This document shows, piece after piece, positions 7,982 through 18,992 of a stretch of DNA of 64,000 nt (positions are counted from its first letter, which is position 1; the number at the start of each line of letters is the position of its first letter). The translations under genes and the position numbers were made by a program. Under the pieces are notes generated by a model. The model was not told the origin of the DNA and ran no database searches. It saw nothing but the letters and a program-made list of their open reading frames with translations. The DNA is taken from NCBI GenBank assembly GCA_016791265.1, contig JAEUMY010000017.1, positions 124,001 through 188,000 on the forward strand, read 5' to 3'. Source of the DNA: Betaproteobacteria bacterium. Its GTDB lineage: Bacteria; Pseudomonadota; Gammaproteobacteria; Burkholderiales; Usitatibacteraceae.

Positions 7982-8392
7982 ATGCACATGCTAACCATCG
8001 GACAAGTTTCCAAAAAGTCCGGCGTTCACGTCGAAACTATTCGCTACTACCAGCGCTTGGGTCTGGTGGTGGAGCCACCTCGCGCGCCCGGGAGCTTCCG
8101 ATACTACGGAGACGACTCAGTGGCCCGGCTACGCTTCATCAAGCGTGCGCAGCAGCTGGGATTCACTCTGGACGAAGTTCGCAACTTGCTGATGCTCGAA
8201 GACGGGCAAAGCTGCAGTGCCACCCGCACGCTGGCAGAAATGAAACTTGCCGCCATCGAGACACGGCTTGCGGATCTCGGTCGAATGCGCAAATTGTTGC
8301 GGGGACTCATCCATGAGTGTGACTCGGGTAAGCAGCCTCGTCGATGTCCGATTATTGAAACGCTGTCACGTTCAACTCATGAGGCCGCATGA
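7982..8392 (+). CDS. merR: Hg(II)-responsive regulator MerR
   Basis: A 136-residue MerR-family regulator with an N-terminal winged HTH (LTIGQVSKKSGVHVETIRYYQRLGL), a dimerisation helix and a metal-binding loop. Cys78, Cys113 and Cys122 have spacings of 35 and 9 residues, identical to Cys82/117/126 that bind Hg(II) in Tn501 MerR. This separates it from CueR, ZntR and PbrR. It is divergent from merT and would repress and activate the intervening promoter. ATG 7982 was chosen because the HTH begins directly after it; the longer upstream frame overlaps the operator. Confidence 0.94.
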   Translation: MHMLTIGQVSKKSGVHVETIRYYQRLGLVVEPPRAPGSFRYYGDDSVARLRFIKRAQQLGFTLDEVRNLLMLEDGQSCSATRTLAEMKLAAIETRLADLGRMRKLLRGLIHECDSGKQPRRCPIIETLSRSTHEAA

Positions 8393-8712
8393 TCGAGTAC
8401 GTCACTGGCTGGCGCCACTAGGGGCGTCGCCCCAAATCCCATGGCGATTCGCTTGCCTGCCTTTGTCCTCTATTAGATGGCCACGCGAACATTTCATTCC
8501 GGGGGCCAAGACGTCGTCACGCCGGGGTACTTTCCTGAGTCGCTCTCCTCCTAGTCCCATCTTGGATGGCGCTCAGTCGCGTTTAAGATTCATACGCATC
8601 ACTTGCTGCGTCCTTCATCAGGCACACGCGAATATTCACATGCTGACTGACATTGGGAGTAGGTTACGAAAGGCTCGAAATCTGACGGCTCGCGTGAACG
8701 AATGGAGCGATC
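8393..8712. other. intergenic stretch without a supportable gene
   Basis: This 320-base gap between merR and the VOC gene contains no frame with a ribosome binding site or recognisable product. At 8628-8639 it holds GCGAATATTCAC, one base away from the palindrome abundant in the right half of the window. Confidence 0.5.
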
Positions 8713-9105
8713 ATGAGACTCTTTGGCAGGTGGTTTGGCAAGGAACCTTGTTTGTTCGGTGCAGGCGTGGTGCTGCCCGTGGATGATCTGGAGGCAACTG
8801 CAAAATACTACTGCGACAAACTCGGTTTCACATTGGACTTCCTGATGGGCGACCCGGCAACGCATGGCTCTGTGACGCGCGGAAGCGTTGGCATCCAATT
8901 CACCAAAGCGCCTCCCGACTTCGAGCCGCGTAGCTATCCCGGTTGGACTTACCTCTTCGTGGAAAACATTGATGCGTTGCACGCACAGCACGTAGCGAAT
9001 GGCGTGGATATCTCACAGCCTATGGGCAACAGGGGCCACGGAATGCGCGAGTACGAGATTCAAGACTGCAACGGGTACACAATTCGATTCGGCCAATACT
9101 TATGA
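8713..9105 (+). CDS. VOC (glyoxalase/bleomycin-resistance) superfamily protein
   Basis: A 130-residue single-domain VOC protein. The opening VVLPVDDLEATAKYYCDKLGF and the closing EIQDCNGYTIRFGQYL are the usual first and last beta-alpha-beta units of the fold, and Glu-Tyr-Glu near residue 115 is in the metal-ligand region. Members include glyoxalases, dioxygenases and drug-binding proteins, and the sequence does not tell which. GGAG lies 5 bases before the ATG. It stands alone between the mer and cus modules and may be a passenger gene. Confidence 0.75.
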   Translation: MRLFGRWFGKEPCLFGAGVVLPVDDLEATAKYYCDKLGFTLDFLMGDPATHGSVTRGSVGIQFTKAPPDFEPRSYPGWTYLFVENIDALHAQHVANGVDISQPMGNRGHGMREYEIQDCNGYTIRFGQYL

Positions 9106-9149
9106 ATGCTCGCAACCACGTTGTGTTTGACGAACGATGATGACCCCGC

Positions 9150-9287
9150 CTAGCACTTGTCAATTCTGGCACGCTGGAGAGGCGGATCCTCGCTCGTACT
9201 GGGCTGCGGGGGATGCATTGAAGTGCAGCCGGCCAGGAGAACTATCGCTGCAAGCAGCATGGCTCGCGTGGTCCGGGACCTGCTCAT
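9150..9287 (-). CDS. small lipoprotein at the end of the cus operon
   Basis: A 45-residue protein with a basic N terminus, hydrophobic segment and lipobox LLAGC (Cys21), followed by a short Pro/Ser-rich tail. Its ATG overlaps the stop of the preceding gene (ATGA), so it is the last gene of the five-gene reverse operon that begins with the TolC-like protein. Role unknown; small lipoproteins beside RND pumps may anchor or stabilise the complex. Confidence 0.6.
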   Translation of the reverse strand: MSRSRTTRAMLLAAIVLLAGCTSMHPPQPSTSEDPPLQRARIDKC

Positions 9288-9946
9288 GGCGAGGCCTTTA
9301 AGCCGGTGGATTCCATGCAGAGTGTCGCTGCCTGCCTTGCGGTAACCAACCCCGAAAGGGCTTCGCTCATCGCGTCTATCAGCAGCGCGCTGTTTTGTTC
9401 GGCTGGGCGGTCCGTGCGGGCCTCGCTCGTTCGCCGCGCGCCGACGCGGGTGGCGCTGCGCCGGCTTTGGGGACACAGCACGTCCACCTGAACCGTCAAG
9501 GACTGAAGCGCAGGTATCTCAGTGTCCTGTGCCCCGATATAGGACCCGATGTAGCGGCCGACGGCGGTGCTCGCCTTTTCGCCGAGGTTCTTTTCCAGCG
9601 CCGAAAGGTCGAGAATGCTCGCCCGAAAAATCATTTCCGGCTGCGCTGTACCCGGTATGGCCCAAAAAATCGGGTCGTTGTCGAGAACCAGAAAGCAGCC
9701 CGACGTCAGCAATACCTTGCGTAGCGCCTGCGCCGGACTGTGAAGCTGGAAGCGGCGAAGCTGTTCGGCCATCCATGGCGGCGTGTTGACCTGGTCATCG
9801 ATCAATATCACGCTCGCCAGCGGTTTGTCGCAGGTGGTGTTCATGTCGTCGATAACCGGGGCTTGCGCCCAGGTCAGCGACATGGAAGCTTGGCTTGCCA
9901 GGAAAATCCCCGTCCAGATGAATTGCTTAAACGACAGGCGATACAT
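9284..9946 (-). CDS. exported protein of unknown function in the cus operon
   Basis: A 220-residue protein with a signal peptide (about residues 1-27, cleavage near WAQA). The mature part contains a pattern like a CsgG/curli-assembly type fold ([18 protein letters not shown], then [26 protein letters not shown] and LTVQVDVLC), but I could not place it firmly. GGAGG lies 6 bases before the ATG at 9946, and the gene overlaps cusA by 20 bases, so it is clearly part of the efflux operon. An outer-membrane or periplasmic accessory role is inferred from the context only. Confidence 0.7.
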   Translation of the reverse strand: MYRLSFKQFIWTGIFLASQASMSLTWAQAPVIDDMNTTCDKPLASVILIDDQVNTPPWMAEQLRRFQLHSPAQALRKVLLTSGCFLVLDNDPIFWAIPGTAQPEMIFRASILDLSALEKNLGEKASTAVGRYIGSYIGAQDTEIPALQSLTVQVDVLCPQSRRSATRVGARRTSEARTDRPAEQNSALLIDAMSEALSGLVTARQAATLCMESTGLKASP

Positions 9947-12900
9947 AGGAAACCTCCGCAAGGGTGGGTCGATCAGAAACGCGCAGCGAGCGGCGGCGCA
10001 TCAACAGGTAGGCAGCCGGAATGACGAACATTGATAGCAAAGGCGCTGTGATCATGCCGCCGACCATGGGCGCGGCGATACGTTGCATGACCTCCGATCC
10101 CGTGCCCGATCCCCACAGGATTGGAAAGAGACCTGCCAGGATCACGGCGACCGTCATTGCCTTGGGCCGAACACGCAGGACGGCCCCTTCACGAATCGCC
10201 TCAACCAAGTCAGCCTCGGTTTGGCCACCCCTGCGAGTCCTGGCGTCCCAGGCCTGTTGCAGATAGATCAGCATCACGACACCGAACTCGGCTGCTACCC
10301 CCGCGAGTGCGATAAATCCCACCGCAGTCGCAATGGACATGGCGTGCCCCAGGAGATACATCAGCCAGAACCCGCCCACCAGCGCGAGCGGCAGCGACGC
10401 CATGATGAGGATCGCCTCATCAATGCGCTTGAAGGTGAGATACAGCAGAACGAGGATGATGAGCAGCGTGAATGGCACGACCACCTTCATCTTGGATTGG
10501 GCACGCTCCAGATACTCGAACTGCCCTGACCAGGACACGGAGTATCCCGGTGTCGGCTTCACCTGCTCCGCCACGACCCGTTGCATGTCCCGCACTGCCG
10601 ATTGAAGGTCTCGGCCACGGATGTCCACGTAGACCCAACCCGACAGCCGGGCATTCTCGCTTTTCAGCATGGGTGGCCCGTCCACCACCCGGATCGTGGC
10701 CACATCGGAAAGTGAAATCTGGGCGCCCCGCTGGGTTACGACCGGCAGGTTGCGAATCTTCTCGATGGAGTCCCGCACCTCACGCGGATAGCGCACATTG
10801 ATCGGGAAGCGTTGCAAGCCTTCCACCGTTTCGCCAATGTTGTCACCACCGATGGCCGCCGACACGACGCCCTGCACGTCGCTCACGTTCATGCCATAGC
10901 GCGCTGCGGCCAGCCGATCAATCTGCACGTCAATATAGCGGCCACCGGTGAGACGTTCCGCCAGTGCGGACGTGACGCCGGGCACGGTCTTCACGACACG
11001 CTCGATGTCGGCCGCAATCCGGTCGATCTCAGCAAGCTCGTTCCCCGCGATCTTCACGCCCACCGGGCTCTTGATGCCAGTCGCCAACATGTCCACGCGG
11101 TTGCGGATGGGTGGAATCCAGATGTTGGCGAGTCCAGGCAGTTTCACCGTGCGGTCCAGCTCCTCGACCAGCTTTTCCGGGGTCATACCGGGCCGCCATT
11201 GGTCGCGGGGCTTGAACTGGATCGTCGTTTCGACCATTTCCAGCGGCGCCGGATCGGTCGCCGTTTCCGCGCGGCCGATCTTGCCAAATACGCGAGCGAC
11301 CTCGGGCACCGTCATGATGAGCCGATCAGTCTGCTGCAGGATTTCTGCGGCCTTGCCTGCCGACAGTCCGGGCAATGCCGAGGGCATGTACAAGAGATCG
11401 CCTTCGTCCATGGGCGGCATGAATTCGCCGCCAATCTGCGTAAGCGGAATGACCGTCGCCGCGAGGATCACCCCGGCGATGGCAAGCGTCGCCTTGGGCC
11501 ATGCCAGAACCCTATTCAATACAGGCCGGTAAACGGCGATCAGCCAGCGGTTCAAGGGATTGGATTGTTCGTCCGGAATCCTGCCCCGGATGAGGTAGCC
11601 CATCAGCACCGGGATCAGGGTAACGGCGAGACCAGCCGCAGCGGCCATGGCGTAAGTCTTGGTGAACGCTAGTGGAGAAAAAAGCCGTCCCTCTTGGGCC
11701 TCCAGCGTAAAGACAGGAATGAACGACAGGGTGATGATGAGCAGGCTGAAGAAGAGCGCCGGCCCCACTTCCGAGGCCGAGTCCGCAATCACCTTCCACT
11801 GCTCCTCATCGACCAGGTCTTGGTTCGGATGCGCGTGATGCCAAGCTTCGATGTGCTTGTGCGCGTTTTCAATCATCACCACGGCTGCATCGACCATGGC
11901 CCCGATGGCGATCGCGATTCCGCCCAGCGACATGATGTTCGCGTTGACGCCCTGGTAATGCATGACAATGAAGGCGGCCAGCACGCCGAGAGGCAGTGAG
12001 ACGATGGCCACAAAGGCCGAGCGCAGGTGGAACAGGAACGCGAAGCACACCAGCGCGACCACGATGAACTCCTCCACCAGCTTTTCGTTCAGATTCCGGA
12101 CAGCGCGTTTGATCAAGTCCGAGCGGTCGTAGGTGGGCACGATCTCCACACCCGGCGGCAGGCTGGGTTTCAATTGTTCCAGCTTGGCCTTCACCGCGGC
12201 AATCGTCTCCAGCGCATTCTTGCCAGAGCGCATCACGATTATGCCGCCGGCGACTTCACCTTCCCCGTTCAGCTCCGCAATTCCGCGCCGCATTTCAGGG
12301 CCCATCTGAAGGAAGGCCACGTCCTTCAGCAGCACCGGCACGCCGGCATCGCTCGTCATGACCGGAATTGAACGAAAATCGTCGAGCGATTTCAGGTATC
12401 CGCTCACGCGCACCATGTACTCGGCTTCGCCGAGTTCCAGGACGGAGCCTCCCGACTCCTGGTTGGCGTTCTTGATGGCCTCGATGACTTTGGCATGCGG
12501 CAAGTTGTAGGCGCGCAGCCGATCCGGATCGAGCACCACCTGATATTGCTTCACCATGCCGCCCACGCTGGCGACTTCCGCGACGTTGACGACGGTCTTC
12601 AGCTCGTACTTCAGGAACCAGTCCTGCAGGGCCCTGAGCTGAGCGAGGTCGTGCTTTCCGGTTCGGTCGACGAGTGCATATTCGTACACCCAACCGACGC
12701 CGGTGGCATCCGGCCCGAGCGATGCCTTCGCATTAGCCGGCAACCGCCCCTGTACCTGGTTCAGGTACTCCAGCACGCGTGAGCGCGCCCAGTACAGGTC
12801 TGTGCCGTCGGCAAAGAGCACATACACGAAGGAATCACCGAAGAACGAGTACCCGCGCACGTTCTTGACACCCGGCACTGACAGCATGGTCGTCGTGAGC

Positions 12901-13103
12901 GGATAGGTGATCTGATTCTCGACGATCTGGGGCGCCTGACCGGGATACGTCGTGCGAATGATGACCTGTACATCCGAGAGATCGGGAATAGCATCGAGCG
13001 GTGTCCTGAGCAGCGCCCAGACCCCCCAGGCCGCGACGATGATCGTCATCAGCAGCACCAGGAAGCGGTTTGCGATAGACCAGCGAATGAGCCGCGCGAT
13101 CAT
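9927..13103 (-). CDS. cusA: CusA/SilA-type heavy-metal RND efflux pump
   Basis: A 1058-residue inner-membrane RND transporter of the heavy-metal (HME) class, close to the usual length of about 1045. It begins [14 protein letters not shown], contains two large periplasmic loops and 12 predicted membrane helices, and has the TM4 proton-relay region ([18 protein letters not shown]). It pumps Cu(I)/Ag(I) from the periplasm or cytoplasm through CusB and CusC. Start 13103 was chosen because the family N terminus begins there and its ATG overlaps the cusB stop by 4 bases. Whether copper, silver or both is the natural substrate cannot be read from the sequence. Confidence 0.95.
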   Translation of the reverse strand: MIARLIRWSIANRFLVLLMTIIVAAWGVWALLRTPLDAIPDLSDVQVIIRTTYPGQAPQIVENQITYPLTTTMLSVPGVKNVRGYSFFGDSFVYVLFADGTDLYWARSRVLEYLNQVQGRLPANAKASLGPDATGVGWVYEYALVDRTGKHDLAQLRALQDWFLKYELKTVVNVAEVASVGGMVKQYQVVLDPDRLRAYNLPHAKVIEAIKNANQESGGSVLELGEAEYMVRVSGYLKSLDDFRSIPVMTSDAGVPVLLKDVAFLQMGPEMRRGIAELNGEGEVAGGIIVMRSGKNALETIAAVKAKLEQLKPSLPPGVEIVPTYDRSDLIKRAVRNLNEKLVEEFIVVALVCFAFLFHLRSAFVAIVSLPLGVLAAFIVMHYQGVNANIMSLGGIAIAIGAMVDAAVVMIENAHKHIEAWHHAHPNQDLVDEEQWKVIADSASEVGPALFFSLLIITLSFIPVFTLEAQEGRLFSPLAFTKTYAMAAAAGLAVTLIPVLMGYLIRGRIPDEQSNPLNRWLIAVYRPVLNRVLAWPKATLAIAGVILAATVIPLTQIGGEFMPPMDEGDLLYMPSALPGLSAGKAAEILQQTDRLIMTVPEVARVFGKIGRAETATDPAPLEMVETTIQFKPRDQWRPGMTPEKLVEELDRTVKLPGLANIWIPPIRNRVDMLATGIKSPVGVKIAGNELAEIDRIAADIERVVKTVPGVTSALAERLTGGRYIDVQIDRLAAARYGMNVSDVQGVVSAAIGGDNIGETVEGLQRFPINVRYPREVRDSIEKIRNLPVVTQRGAQISLSDVATIRVVDGPPMLKSENARLSGWVYVDIRGRDLQSAVRDMQRVVAEQVKPTPGYSVSWSGQFEYLERAQSKMKVVVPFTLLIILVLLYLTFKRIDEAILIMASLPLALVGGFWLMYLLGHAMSIATAVGFIALAGVAAEFGVVMLIYLQQAWDARTRRGGQTEADLVEAIREGAVLRVRPKAMTVAVILAGLFPILWGSGTGSEVMQRIAAPMVGGMITAPLLSMFVIPAAYLLMRRRSLRVSDRPTLAEVSYVSPVV

Positions 13104-14590
13104 GGTTTGGCTCCGCTTGGAGACTTCGGGGTGATGGTCGTCAGCTCGAATTGACCTTGCGCGTTTTGCTTGAACTCGAAGCTGACGATGGCGCCTTCTT
13201 TCAATGCTGGCGGTAAACCGGCCTTGGGCGCCGCGAAATCCATGGTCATGGCCCCCCACTGCAGGGATGAGATCGGACCATGTGAGAGCGTGACACTGTC
13301 CCCACCCATCTTTTCAACCTTGCCTTCGCCCTTATGCACATCACTGGCGGGCGCCTCGGAGAGTCGGGCGCCGGTCGCCTTCAAGCTGGCTTCGGAGTCG
13401 ATCAGGAACTGGCCTGAGACCACGACCTTCATCCCGAGCGCGAGCCCATTGCGAATCTCGGTCATGCCGTTCGCTTCCGCACCCGCTTCCACGTCGAATG
13501 GCTTGAATTGTTGCTTGCCATCCTGTGCGGTATCGGCCACGACCACGACGGTACGTTGTCCGGTGCGGATTACCGCTTCGGACGGCACCATCAGCACGTC
13601 TCGCTGCGTACCTGCTGCAAAGTCGATCGTGGCGTACATGCCGGGCGTCAGCTTGGCATGGGGGTTGGCCACTTCGATACGTGCCTTCAGCGTTCGAGTT
13701 GCCGAGTTGACCTCGGGTAGCAGTGCGGCCACCTTGGCTTTGAAGGTTTCACCGGGATAGGCGGGCACAGAGGCGGTCACGCCACTGCCGGGCTTGATCC
13801 GGGCCGCCTGGGCTTCGGGTACCTCCGCGTTCACCCACACCGAGCCCAGTCCGTTGATGCGAAACAGCATCATGCCCGGCATCACCGTCATGCCTTCGCG
13901 CGCGCCCAGTTCGGCCACAACACCACCCAAAGGTGCTGTCAGCGTAACGCGCGGCCGGACCTTGCCGTCCGCCTCCATGGCGGCAATTGCGGCCTCGGGC
14001 ATCCCGAGGAGAACGAGGCGCTGGCGCGCCGCTTGGCGTAGCGCCTCATTTGCCTGAGGACTACGCTTCAATGCCAAATATTCCTCCTGCGCCGCTACCC
14101 ATTCAGGCGCAAGGATTTCGACCAGGGGCTGACCTTTGGCCACGGGATCCAAGGGCGCTCGCACGAAGAGCCGCTCCACATAGCCGGCCACGCGCGCCTG
14201 CACCACCGCCACTGCGCGTTCGTCGAAGGCCACCGCACCGACCGCTTCCAGCTTTCTGTCGAGCGGGCCTTGGGTTACTTCTGCAGTACGGACGCCCAGG
14301 TTCTGCACCACGCGGGAGCTGATTTTGACACCGGAGCCGTCGGCGCCGCTGTCGCCGTACACCGGTACCAGCATCATGTCCATGAAAGGCGATTTGCCGG
14401 GCTTGTCGAACTTCTGTTGCGGATACATCGGGTCGTGCCAGTAGAGCGGCTTCTTGCCTTCGGGCGCCTGAGCTGCCACCTGAGTATCTTTCTGCGACAT
14501 CGTGCGTTGCTGGGCGAACCAGTAGCCGGCGCCGAGCCCGACTGCGAGTACACCAGCAGCCGACAGTGTGTTGAGAAGTATCTTGTTCAT
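13100..14590 (-). CDS. cusB: CusB/SilB-type adaptor with fused CusF domain
   Basis: A 496-residue membrane-fusion protein. After an N-terminal anchor (about 1-26) there is a metal-binding segment ([20 protein letters not shown] then MDMMLVPVY), the alpha-hairpin and lipoyl regions, a beta-barrel and, from about residue 423 to the end, a CusF-like domain ([18 protein letters not shown]) with the His, Trp and two Met ligands that bind Cu(I)/Ag(I). It links CusA to CusC and could receive metal directly through its own chaperone domain. Its start and stop overlap cusC and cusA by 4 bases each. Confidence 0.94.
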   Translation of the reverse strand: MNKILLNTLSAAGVLAVGLGAGYWFAQQRTMSQKDTQVAAQAPEGKKPLYWHDPMYPQQKFDKPGKSPFMDMMLVPVYGDSGADGSGVKISSRVVQNLGVRTAEVTQGPLDRKLEAVGAVAFDERAVAVVQARVAGYVERLFVRAPLDPVAKGQPLVEILAPEWVAAQEEYLALKRSPQANEALRQAARQRLVLLGMPEAAIAAMEADGKVRPRVTLTAPLGGVVAELGAREGMTVMPGMMLFRINGLGSVWVNAEVPEAQAARIKPGSGVTASVPAYPGETFKAKVAALLPEVNSATRTLKARIEVANPHAKLTPGMYATIDFAAGTQRDVLMVPSEAVIRTGQRTVVVVADTAQDGKQQFKPFDVEAGAEANGMTEIRNGLALGMKVVVSGQFLIDSEASLKATGARLSEAPASDVHKGEGKVEKMGGDSVTLSHGPISSLQWGAMTMDFAAPKAGLPPALKEGAIVSFEFKQNAQGQFELTTITPKSPSGAKP

Positions 14591-15840
14591 GGCTTGGCCT
14601 TAGCGGTCGAGTCGGGAAAGAGAAAATTGAGTTGTGCCCAGGCGCGTGCCTGTTCCTGCTCGGCCTGGAGTTGGGCAAGCCGGGTATCGATTTCCGCCTT
14701 GCGCGCATCAATCACCGGCATCAGGTCTCCCTTGCCGCCTCGATAGGCAGCCAGCACCAGTGTCGAACGTTCGCGCGCCAACGGGAGAAGTTCGTTCGAA
14801 TAGCGGTCGAGACGCCGCTTCGCCGCATGCCAGTCCACGAGCAACGCCTTGATCTCCGCCTCGTGTTCGCGCCGCGCAGACTCAGCCTGTGCGCGGACCA
14901 GCTCCGCTTGTGCTGCCTTGGCAGCGACCGCAGGATCCTGGCGCCGCGACTGAAATAGCGGGAGGTCCATGCGAACACCGAACGACACCATGTTGCCGTA
15001 GGCTGATCCACGCTGGGCGTACGTCACTTCCCAGCTCCAGTCCGGCTGCTTCGCGGCCTGGGCGAGCTTCACGTCCGTATTGGCAGCGTCCTGCAGCGGA
15101 CCGTATTGGGCGAGATGCGGCAACTGGTCCAGGTGCCCGATGACATCCCGGTGTTGCGGGGCCAGCTGGTCAAACGCCGGTGGGTCACCAAGCGGTTGCA
15201 GAGCGGCCGACCCCACCCAGCGCGCAAGGCCCGCGCGGGCACGGGCAGCCATGCGCTCAACGTCTATCTCACGATCCGCGAGTTGTAGCAGGCTCTGTCT
15301 CGCGGCAAAGGGCTCGCTTCCGGTCGATTTGCCACCTGCGAATGCCGCTTCTGCTGCGGTCACCTGCAGCCGTGTTTCCTGATCCAGCGCTTTCAACAAG
15401 GTGAGCTGCTTATCGGCAAAGTAGACCTCGATCCAGGCCAGCGCCACATCGCGCCGCAGGTTCACTTCGGTTAGCGTGAGCATGACTTCCTCGCGCCTAA
15501 CATCAGCCAGGGCTCGTTCGCCTCGCAACACGCGCTTGTCGCTTCGGGTCATGTCCTGCATCACGCCGATTCGGCGCATGGTCATGAAATCGCGAGACAC
15601 GCTGAAGCGGTCCGCCCCTTCGACCGGGAGATTGTCGATTCCCAGGATCAGCTTGGGATCGGCTTGCTCGCCGGCCGGCAGGACGAGCTGACGTGCCGCA
15701 TCGACGGCGGCGCGCTGGGCAGCCAGCGTGGGTGCTTCGATCGACGCCAAGCGCTGGGCCTCGACGAGTGTGAGGGGTACTTGGGCCCCACCATGAATCG
15801 GGATAGCCAGCCAAAGCGCCAGCAATAGGGAATGACGCAT
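14587..15840 (-). CDS. cusC: TolC-family outer-membrane factor of the cus efflux pump
   Basis: A 417-residue outer-membrane efflux protein with a signal peptide (cleavage near residue 20, HGGAQ) and two long helical OEP repeats rich in Ala, Gln and Arg. GGAGG lies 4 bases before ATG 15840, deciding the start. As the outer-membrane channel it would complete the CusCBA complex. It lacks an obvious lipobox, unlike E. coli CusC. A 70-base gap separates it from the upstream small exported protein, which probably leads the same transcript. Confidence 0.9.
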   Translation of the reverse strand: MRHSLLLALWLAIPIHGGAQVPLTLVEAQRLASIEAPTLAAQRAAVDAARQLVLPAGEQADPKLILGIDNLPVEGADRFSVSRDFMTMRRIGVMQDMTRSDKRVLRGERALADVRREEVMLTLTEVNLRRDVALAWIEVYFADKQLTLLKALDQETRLQVTAAEAAFAGGKSTGSEPFAARQSLLQLADREIDVERMAARARAGLARWVGSAALQPLGDPPAFDQLAPQHRDVIGHLDQLPHLAQYGPLQDAANTDVKLAQAAKQPDWSWEVTYAQRGSAYGNMVSFGVRMDLPLFQSRRQDPAVAAKAAQAELVRAQAESARREHEAEIKALLVDWHAAKRRLDRYSNELLPLARERSTLVLAAYRGGKGDLMPVIDARKAEIDTRLAQLQAEQEQARAWAQLNFLFPDSTAKAKP

Positions 15841-15910
15841 AACACCTCCAAGTGACGAACAGGACGCCACGCCCTAACGGCGTCGCGAATGCACTACAGG
15901 AGGTGGCGAA

Positions 15911-16273
15911 TCAGATGCGGAAGCAGCAGTGGCGTATCGCCAGCGGCGGTGGGGACGCGTCGAAGAGGGACGGTGCTGCCAGCGAATGAATCGCCGGCGA
16001 TGGGGGAGCTAATTCCAGCGGCAGGGAAAAGGTCGGGACAAACGCGATGACAGTAGCAACGACTACACCATCATTCACATTCTGCTGGTCGTCTTGGCAA
16101 TGCCGCTCGCACAAAGCAGGCGAAACCGGGGTCGATTCGTCGGCGGCTTGACTGACTTGAACATCCGCCTCAGGCGTCAGCATCGGACACGCGTAAGCGG
16201 CCACGGCCAATTGCGCGAAGAGTATCGCGCAAATGCCAATGAGGCTGATCACATGCCGCCATGCCGATTTCAT
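15911..16273 (-). CDS. small exported Cys/His protein preceding the cus operon
   Basis: A 120-residue protein with a signal peptide (about 1-28, AVAAYACP), a central ERHCQDDQQN motif, a hydrophobic middle and an unusual conserved-looking end (PPLAIRHCCFRI). Short exported proteins of this design are often the first gene of copper/silver efflux operons. Metal binding by Cys and His is plausible but not shown. Two further genes in the forward copper operon (at 19516 and 28717) have a similar layout of signal peptide, polar centre and Pro-rich end, without clear sequence identity. Confidence 0.6.
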   Translation of the reverse strand: MKSAWRHVISLIGICAILFAQLAVAAYACPMLTPEADVQVSQAADESTPVSPALCERHCQDDQQNVNDGVVVATVIAFVPTFSLPLELAPPSPAIHSLAAPSLFDASPPPLAIRHCCFRI

Positions 16274-16366
16274 GCCATTCCGATCCGAATGCCCATCAAA
16301 TTGTTGTAAGCGTACGTTCGAACATTACCAGACAAATTAGTTCACTCGCACTTTGTTGGTCGAGCC

Positions 16367-18565
16367 TCATCGGCGGCGCAACCTCAGCGCATTGCCCACC
16401 ACCGACACCGAGCTCAAGCTCATCGCTGCCGCCGCGAACAGGGGCGACAGCAGCAGCCCGAATCCCGGGTAGAGAACGCCTGCCGCGACGGGCACGCCCA
16501 GCGCGTTATAGATGAGCGCGAACACCAGGTTCTGCTTCATGTTGGCCACGGTCGCCTGTGAGAGTTCACGCGCCCGTGCGATGCCGCGCAAATCCCCCTT
16601 TACCAGCGTCACCTGCCCGCTATTCATGGCCACATCGGTACCCGTACCCATGGCAATGCCGACGTCGGCACGTGCCAAGGCGGGCGCGTCGTTGATGCCA
16701 TCCCCGGCCATCGCGACACGTCTACCTTGGGCTTGCAGCTTTGCCACCAGGTCAACCTTGTCTTGCGGACGCACCTCACCATGCACCTCGTCGATGCCCA
16801 GCTTCTTTGCGACGGCCTGCGCGGTGGCGAGGCCATCACCCGTGGCCATGACCACTCGAATGCCCGCTGCGTGCAGCTGCTCGATGGCTTCAAAGGACGA
16901 TTCCTTGATCGGGTCGGCGACGGCAATCAATCCCGCCAGTTGTCCCTCCACCGCCAGGAACATGACCGACGCGCCTTCCGCGCGTCGCTGCTCCGCTGCT
17001 TCGGTCAACGCGTTGGTTTCGACAGAGAGATCGGTCATCAATGCAGTGTTGCCCAATGCAACGGATTGCCCATCCACGTTCCCTTTGACGCCGATGCCGG
17101 TATCGGACTGGAAATCCTGGGCCTTGCCCAGCGGCAGGCCGCGTTCTTTGGCCTCAGTCACGATGGCGTCCGCCAACGGATGCTCACTACCTTGGTCCAA
17201 GGTCGCGCCAATGCGCAACACTTCGTCTTCCGTAAACCCTGCGGTCGGCACCACGCTGTGGAAGACAGGTTTGCCCAAGGTCAGGGTGCCGGTCTTGTCG
17301 ACGATCAGTGTATCGATGCGGCGCAGGTTTTCGATTGCCTCGGCATCGCGAAACAGGATGCCGCTCGTTGCCGCGTTGCCGGTGGCCACCATGATGGACA
17401 TGGGTGTGGCAAGACCCAGCGCGCAGGGACAAGCGATGATCAAGACGGCCACCGCATTCAACATCGCGAAGGTCCAGCGCGGCTCCGGTCCTGCGAATCC
17501 CCACACCAGCAACGTCGATACCGCAATGGCCAAGACTGCCAGCACAAACCAGTAGGACACGACATCCGCCATGCGCTGCATGGGGGCACGCGAACGCTGC
17601 GCCTGCGCCACCATCTGCACGATCTGGGACAGCATAGTTTCCGCGCCAACCCGCTCGGCGCGCATCACCAGGGCGCCATTGCCATTGATCGTGGCGCCCA
17701 CGACCTTGACGCCGGGTGTTTTCTCGACCGGGATGGGCTCGCCAGTGATCATCGACTCATCCACGCTGGAACGTCCCTCGATCACGACCCCGTCCGTCGG
17801 GACTTTTTCGCCGGGGCGAACCCTGAGTTGGTCACCGATGTGAACGTGCGAAAGAGGGATATCCTCTTCGGTGCCATCCTCCGCGATGCGCCGTGCGGTC
17901 TTGGGCGCCAGCCCGAGCAACGCCTTGATCGCAGCCGACGTTTGTGACCTCGCCTTGAGCTCCATGATCTGGCCCAGCAGCGTCAGCGACACGATCACTG
18001 CGGCGGCTTCGTAATACACGCCCACGCGGCCATGTGCCTCGAAGCCGCTCGGAAACCAGCCGGGTACCAGTGTCGCCACCACACTATAGAGGAACGCTGC
18101 CCCGACGCCGGTCGCAATCAACGTCCACATGTTGGGGCTGCGGTGAAGGACCGATTGCCAGCCTCGCACGAAGAAAGGCCATCCTGCCCAGAGCACGACG
18201 GGAATCGTCAGGAACAGTTCGGCCCAGGTCCGCGCCGCTGGCGGAATGGCACTGACATGCTGACCGAACATTGCGAGCAGCGTCACGATGACCGTGAGCG
18301 GCAAGGTCCACCAGAAGCGCCGTCCAAAGTCGACCAATTCGGGATCCGGTCCCTCCTGCAATGTCGGCATCACCGGTTCCAGCGTCATGCCGCAAATAGG
18401 GCAATTGCCAGGCACTGGCTGGCGGATCTGCGGATGCATGGGACAGGTGAAGACAGTCTCTGTCGCGGGTTCGGCCGGGATCGGCGCGGGTGTGCTCGCG
18501 CCATGATCATGGGAATGCGCGTGCGTCGCGCCTGCATGGCTGTGAGCGTGTTCGGTGTGATTCAT
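16367..18565 (-). CDS. Cu(I)/Ag(I) P1B-type ATPase
   Basis: A 732-residue P-type ATPase. The N terminus is His-rich ([20 protein letters not shown]), followed by a heavy-metal-binding domain ([16 protein letters not shown]) instead of HMA domains. Core motifs are complete: TGEP, the transmembrane metal site CPC ([12 protein letters not shown]), phosphorylation site DKTGTLT, the HP pair (SEHPLAD) and [10 protein letters not shown]. The His-rich plus HMBD N terminus is typical of plasmid- and island-borne silver/copper exporters (SilP/CopF type). Start 18565 begins at the His-rich region; a longer frame upstream has no ribosome binding site. It exports cytoplasmic Cu(I)/Ag(I) to the periplasm, where the cus pump can take over. 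Confidence 0.93.
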   Translation of the reverse strand: MNHTEHAHSHAGATHAHSHDHGASTPAPIPAEPATETVFTCPMHPQIRQPVPGNCPICGMTLEPVMPTLQEGPDPELVDFGRRFWWTLPLTVIVTLLAMFGQHVSAIPPAARTWAELFLTIPVVLWAGWPFFVRGWQSVLHRSPNMWTLIATGVGAAFLYSVVATLVPGWFPSGFEAHGRVGVYYEAAAVIVSLTLLGQIMELKARSQTSAAIKALLGLAPKTARRIAEDGTEEDIPLSHVHIGDQLRVRPGEKVPTDGVVIEGRSSVDESMITGEPIPVEKTPGVKVVGATINGNGALVMRAERVGAETMLSQIVQMVAQAQRSRAPMQRMADVVSYWFVLAVLAIAVSTLLVWGFAGPEPRWTFAMLNAVAVLIIACPCALGLATPMSIMVATGNAATSGILFRDAEAIENLRRIDTLIVDKTGTLTLGKPVFHSVVPTAGFTEDEVLRIGATLDQGSEHPLADAIVTEAKERGLPLGKAQDFQSDTGIGVKGNVDGQSVALGNTALMTDLSVETNALTEAAEQRRAEGASVMFLAVEGQLAGLIAVADPIKESSFEAIEQLHAAGIRVVMATGDGLATAQAVAKKLGIDEVHGEVRPQDKVDLVAKLQAQGRRVAMAGDGINDAPALARADVGIAMGTGTDVAMNSGQVTLVKGDLRGIARARELSQATVANMKQNLVFALIYNALGVPVAAGVLYPGFGLLLSPLFAAAAMSLSSVSVVGNALRLRRR

Positions 18566-18992
18566 CGCGATCCCAAGTTGATCAACAGCTGCAGGTTTGG
18601 CATGCCATCCTTCGCGGCGTTCATTTCGCATCGGTGGCTCAGTATGCGCGGAAACCCGCATTCGATTTTGATCTCAGTCAAATGTGCCGCAGGCTGGGTG
18701 CGGCATTGTCGTCTTGCGCTCAAAACAATGCTTCACGCGAGGCAAGCCATGACCCTGACGCGCTGACCACCCCGTCTTGCTCTCGCACCGGCGCATTCCT
18801 CGCTCGTGCCAGGCATGACCATGCTTTCGGCTCCTGGTGCAATCCGTCGAATGACAGTCGTCAAGGTCCCACATGGAATTCCGAGCTGTCCTACGAATTG
18901 TTTCGTCTTTGTCCGATTTGAAAGGGCGTCCGGCGTGCGCACGATACCCAATGCGTTGCCTGAACAGTTCACTTCCCCTCCAGGAGATCACC
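18566..18992. other. intergenic region between the copper ATPase and csp
   Basis: This 427-base gap separates divergent genes and should carry both promoters. I could not identify a CueR-type dyad here, unlike the one at 19404, and no frame in it has a credible product. Confidence 0.5.

Noticed and set aside
8628..8639. GCGAATATTCAC in the accessory region
   Set aside because: One mismatch breaks the palindrome, so it was not counted as a copy.
10812..11672. Open frame of 286 codons on the forward strand
   Set aside because: It is antisense to cusA, His/Arg-rich and without a ribosome binding site; a typical shadow of a GC-rich gene.
16727..17947. Open frame of 406 codons opposite the copper ATPase
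   Set aside because: Composition (many His, Arg and Gln) and lack of a start signal mark it as an antisense shadow.
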